Positions 60,416-64,000 of a stretch of DNA of 64,000 nt are shown here, one piece after another. The stretch's first letter is position 1, and each line of letters begins with the position of its first letter. The DNA comes from Physella acuta (lineage: Eukaryota; Mollusca; Gastropoda; Physidae): the NCBI RefSeq assembly GCF_028476545.1, contig NW_026731950.1:62001-126000 (forward strand), in the 5' to 3' direction. Both the position numbers and the translations under genes were made by a program. Below the pieces are notes generated by a model that searched no databases, was not told the DNA's origin, and saw only the letters and a program-made list of their open reading frames with translations.

Positions 60416-60905
60416 TAGGTCACATAGTTGGTGATGGTGTGGTCATATAGTCTGGTGATGATGTGGTCATATATAGTCAGTGATGATGTGGTCATATAGT
60501 CTGGTGATGATGTGGTCATATATAGTCAGTGATGATGTGGTCCTATAGTCTGGTGATGTGTGGTCACATATAGTCAGTGATGGTGTGGTCACATATAGTC
60601 GGTGATGATGTGGTCACATATAGTTGGTGATGGTGTGGTCACATATAGTCAATGATGGTGTGGTCACATAGTTGGTGATGGTGTGGTCACATATAATCGG
60701 TGATGGTGTGGTCACATATAGTCTGGTGATGGTGTGGTCACATATAGTCTGGTGATGGTGTGGTCACATAGTCAGTGATGGTGTAGTCACATATAGTCAA
60801 TGATGGTGTGGTCACATATAGACTGGTGATGGTGTGGTCACATATAGTCGGTGATGGTGTGGTCACATATAGTCTGGTGATGGTGTGGTCACATATAGTC
60901 GGTGA
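60416..60905. repeat. 25-bp minisatellite starting at a formin splice donor
   Basis: About 20 units of GGTGATGGTGTGGTCACATA plus TAGTC (25-26 bp) run from the donor into the head of a family A SINE. The GGTGTGGTC part of the unit equals the SINE head. The GGTCACATAG of the first unit overlaps the +4 bases of the donor. Confidence 0.92.
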
Positions 60906-61165
60906 TGGTGTGGTCGGGTGGTAGAGCGCACGACTCCTAGACCGAAAGCCTCGAGTTCGGATCCCGTACTCGAGTTTGTAGGACGTCCCAGAGACAAGTC
61001 AGCGCAGATGGGTACCTGGTTTACATAAGGAAAAGTAATGGTACCTGGGCATAGAACTAGCAACTATCCCACTTTGCCGAGATCAGAGAACTAATGAACT
61101 CTACTTCATCTGCCCTACTGACCACCAGTTGACCACCAGGTCTGAAAGAGTAATAGACAGATATG
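60901..61165 (+). mobile_element. SINE family A copy
   Basis: Head GGTGATGGTGTGGTCGGGTG, GAGCGCACGACTCC, GAGTTCGGATCCCG, then GATGGGTACCTGGTTTACAT and a tail with AACTCTACTTCATCTGCCCT and CCACCAGGTCTGAAAG. It is full length. Confidence 0.9.
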
Positions 61166-61234
61166 TTTTATTTCATAATTAACTTCAGTTGACTTGAGCG
61201 AATTTACTCCATCAATTTACTTGTATAGTCATGA

Positions 61235-61415
61235 TTGTCACTGGGTGGTAGAACGCCCATGAGTCCACCCAGCTATAATGGGTACCTGACTGAGGGAAAG
61301 TAAAGGCAGCTGGACATAGTGCTGACCACACGATCCTTTCGTATGCCGAGGTCAAGAAACAAATGAACTATACTTCATCTACCTCAGGATCACTTGGTCT
61401 AAAGAGGAATTTTTA
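61235..61415 (+). mobile_element. SINE family A copy, internally deleted
   Basis: GGGTGGTAGAACGCCC runs directly into ATGAGTCCACCCAGCTATAA; the box-B region is missing. The remainder has AAAGGCAGCTGGACATAGTG, CGTATGCCGAGG and TATACTTCATCTACC. Confidence 0.85.
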
Positions 61416-61416
61416 C

Positions 61417-62327
61417 TTTTTTACTTTCTCGTATATACGAAGTATAGAGAAAGTATTGTAATCGTGCACAAAAATCACTTGAAATTTTAACATCTTTCAC
61501 CGTATTACACCTCAGTCCTTCATCACATCCGAGGTTTAGAGGACTTATTTTAATCGGGCAAAAATTATCAATCCAGATTTATCAAAACTAAGAGGTTTTA
61601 TGCGTAATCCAGTCTGAAAAACTGGGCTTTGCAATTCTGTCCGTATGTCTGTGTGTCTGTGTGTGTGTGTGTGTCCGTGTGTAAACACGATAACTTGAGT
61701 ACCGTTACAGCTAGGTTGATGAAATTTCATATATAAGTATTTTATCAAAATCGTAGATCCGTATCAACTTTTGAGCGATTTCCAATAACCGGAAGTGGTA
61801 CTTTTTCTACTTTGAATTTTTCAAAAGCCTATAACTTGAGTACTATTTCAGATAGATAAATGAAATTCCACAAGTAAGTATAAGATCTAATTCTCTACCT
61901 TATGTTAAATTTTGAGTAGCTTCCGTTGACCGGAAGTAGTAATTTACGCTACTTCCGATTTCTCAAAAAACTAATGTAAATTTATTAAGTACTAATACTA
62001 TTGCGCACTATTATACACACCTTTATTAGGCGTTCGCTTGGTGCGCAATTGTTTTTTACTGAGATTCTATTCTATTTTTAAAAGTTTAAGTATTTAAAAT
62101 GGATTAAAAATCATAACTATATCCCCAGTTACCATCCCCTGTTGTTTTATATAAGAATATTCGAGAAAGTTTAGGGGAGATCACTACCGGTTTATTTTAC
62201 TTTCTCGTATATACGAAGTATAGAGAAAGTCTTGTAATCGTGCAAAAAAAAAATCGAGATTTTTACAAATCTCGACGTTTTATACCTCACTGATACGGAA
62301 AAACATAATTTTGCAATCTTGTCCGTA

Positions 62328-62370
<43 letters not shown>

Positions 62371-62890
62371 GTGTGTAAACACGATAACTTGAGTACTGTT
62401 ACAGCTAGGTTGATGAAATTTCATATATAAGTATTTTATCAAAATCGTAGATCCGTATCAACTTTTGAGCGATTTCCGATAACCGGAAGTGGTACTTTTT
62501 CTACTTTGAATTTTTCAAAAGCCTATAACTTGAGTACTATTTCAGATAGATAAATGAAATTTGATATGTATGTAGAAGATCTAATTCTCTACCTTCTGTC
62601 AAATTTTGAGTAATTTCCGTTTATCGGAAGTACTTATTTACGCTACTTCCGATTTCTCAAAAAACGCTTGTAAATTTATAAAGTACTAATAATATTGCGC
62701 ACTATTATGCACATCTTTATTTAGCGTTCACTTGGTGTGCATTTCTTTTTATATTCTATTTTTAAAAATTTGAGTATTTAAAATGGATTAAAAATCATGT
62801 CTAGAAGTCTATATCCCGAGTTGCCATCCCCCGTAGTGTTATATTAGAATATTCGAGAAAGTTTAGGGGAGATCACTCCCGGTTTATAAC
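61417..62890. repeat. Tandem duplication of a 0.78-kb unknown repeat
   Basis: Two direct copies (about 61417-62193 and 62194-62890) both begin ACTTTCTCGTATATACGAAG then TATAGAGAAAGT, a near-palindrome. They share GTCCGTATGTCTGTGTG, ACACGATAACTTGAGTAC, GATGAAATTTCATATATAAG and end GAGAAAGTTTAGGGGAGATC. The second copy has an expanded (GT)n at about 62335-62367. The family is not identified; no coding frame was seen. Confidence 0.85.
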
Positions 62891-62929
62891 TAAACAAAGT
62901 AATGTAATGTTGTTTTTGTTTTCTTGTAG

Positions 62930-63089
62930 ATAATGAAACAAATGAGGTACAGATTCTCATTAATTTTAAACGAGCTGAAATCCTCCGAGTTGACACCCTA
63001 CAGGACGTCCCTGATGGCTTTCATCAACTGTATCCTGTGTGCATGTGAGGACCTGCACGAGAGGAACAAGATCAGAAGCGAGTTTGTAG
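62930..63089 (+). CDS. INF2: INF2-type formin, second constant DID exon
   Basis: A 160-bp exon, phase 0 in and phase 1 out, acceptor TTCTTGTAG and donor GTAG|GTGAGT. It encodes IMKQMRYRFSLILNELKSSE, LTPYRTSLMAFINCILCACE and DLHERNKIRSEFV, matching human INF2 residues about 170-222 (QQYRFSIVMNELSGSD ... EDLRARTQLRNEFIG, from memory). The Glu matching E184 and the Arg and Glu matching R214, R218 and E220, all reported human kidney or neuropathy mutation sites, are conserved; the S186 and N219 positions are Lys and Ser. The next exon, and the FH1/FH2 region, lie beyond the window. Confidence 0.95.
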
Positions 63090-63239
63090 GTGAGTACACC
63101 TTCAGCACCTGCCTACAGGTTATGTAAATAAGGTATAACATAACCTATTTCTTAAACTGCAAGTAGCTAGATGCTAAGCAATGCTGGTGTACACTAATTA
63201 ATGACGGGTGATAAGATGTATTAAGTGATTGAACATTGT

Positions 63240-63543
63240 CAGAGGCGTTGCTAGATGAGTGCGGGTAGGGCGGCCGCCCGGGGCGCCGACTTTAAGAGGG
63301 CGCCAAACTGGGTAGGATAAAAAGTAAATTAACTAATTTTGAGCTGTATTACTGCATTATGCACGGTCAAAGTTCAGGAGATTGCTCTCCTGGTTGATTC
63401 AACGGTTATTTACATCGATGTTTTGACATCATAATTAAAACGCATCCCCCCCACCACCCCTAAACCATTTTCCAAAGGGGGGGGGGGGGGCGGACAAAAT
63501 TTGATAGGTCGTCCACGGTGCTTAATGGGTCGCTACGCCTCTG
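63240..63543. mobile_element. CAGxGGCGTAGC hAT-type MITE
   Basis: The left end CAGAGGCGTTGCTAGATG pairs with the right end GGTCGCTACGCCTCTG. Flanks AACATTGT and ACCAGTGT agree at 6 of 8 positions. The GGCCGCCCGGGGCGCC motif and a poly-G run lie inside. It is in the intron 150 bases after the exon. Confidence 0.8.
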
Positions 63544-64000
63544 ACCAGTGTATGACCAATGTATCTAAATCTCTAGTTACATGTAAATAATCTGATCTTG
63601 TTATAATGACCAGGTACTGTAAGAGGCACTATAAAAGTTAAATAACCAGTTAATACTGTGCAGCCAAATGACCAGTTAGTAGGAATGACCTGTTAATGTA
63701 AATGACCAGATTATAGTAATGATAAGTAACTAAATAATCACTACGTTAAGCTTAGCTAGGGGTTGTAATTTTGAGTTTAGAGAGTACTGAAGGCTAGGTG
63801 ATGTGTTCGCACGATTTCTTTATTATAGATCTAGTTTTGTATAGGCTACCTACTCATAGACTAATCGCATACTATCAGCTCAAAGAAAACGATGCTTGTA
63901 TTACATTTAATGCTATTATTTACCAAGTAACTTTCAATTGTGTAATGCCTGGAAAGCTAATTAGTTGTTAATTTCTGAAAACTGATGCTATTTTTAACAA
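63544..64000. other. Formin intron, no gene seen
   Basis: AATGACCAGTTA-like units recur loosely at 63600-63730. Otherwise there is only AT-rich sequence. Confidence 0.4.

Overview
The window looks like AT-rich animal DNA, most likely from a gastropod mollusc. It has long introns, many (AT)n, (CA)n and poly-C/G runs, and several tRNA-headed SINE copies of a type that, from memory, is common in gastropods. The species call is inference. Two protein-coding loci are recognisable, and most of the rest is introns full of transposable elements and satellites.

Locus 1 (about 1.9-2.7 kb, + strand) is an intact, intronless mitochondrial ribosomal protein L41 (MRPL41) gene. It has retrocopy hallmarks: a poly-A run directly after the stop codon and a 12-bp direct repeat at both ends. 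A hAT-type MITE with its own 8-bp target duplication sits just upstream of the ATG.

Locus 2 (12.9 kb to beyond the window end, + strand) is the N-terminal part of an inverted-formin-2 (INF2)-type formin. The exons encode the first part of the DID (FH3-type) armadillo domain. The constant exons at 60299-60414 and 62930-63089 are preceded by two different versions of the first DID segment. Module 1 is 12897-13001 plus 17568-17819. Module 2 is 47037-47532 (with its own ATG) plus 50229-50408. A third possible first exon, 59396-59462, would skip that segment altogether. All three end in the same splice phase and can join the same acceptor, so the gene appears to choose its autoinhibitory N-terminus by alternative promoters. 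The FH1/FH2 part lies outside the window.

Repeats region by region. 4.5-8.0 kb holds a foldback-like element whose inverted arms are arrays of a 15-bp repeat, with a 9-bp target duplication, abutting a hAT-like element. 8.95-10.1 kb is a Helitron-like element. 11.7-12.7 kb holds a MITE, a SINE and a LINE piece. 17.85-18.5 kb holds two MITEs just behind a formin exon. 21.3-24.9 kb holds an unidentified TSD-flanked retroposon and a 2.5-kb decayed hAT transposon with transposase remains. 27.2-30.0 kb is a 2.8-kb hAT-type element with nested insertions. 33.5-36.3 kb is a 37-bp satellite, 52.1-52.6 kb another 37-bp satellite, and 53.9-55.7 kb a 27-bp satellite. 60.4-60.9 kb is a 25-bp minisatellite that begins at a formin splice donor and ends in a SINE head. 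61.4-62.9 kb is a tandemly duplicated block of about 0.78 kb. At least two SINE families and a family of hAT-type MITEs with CAGxGGCGTAGC ends recur throughout.
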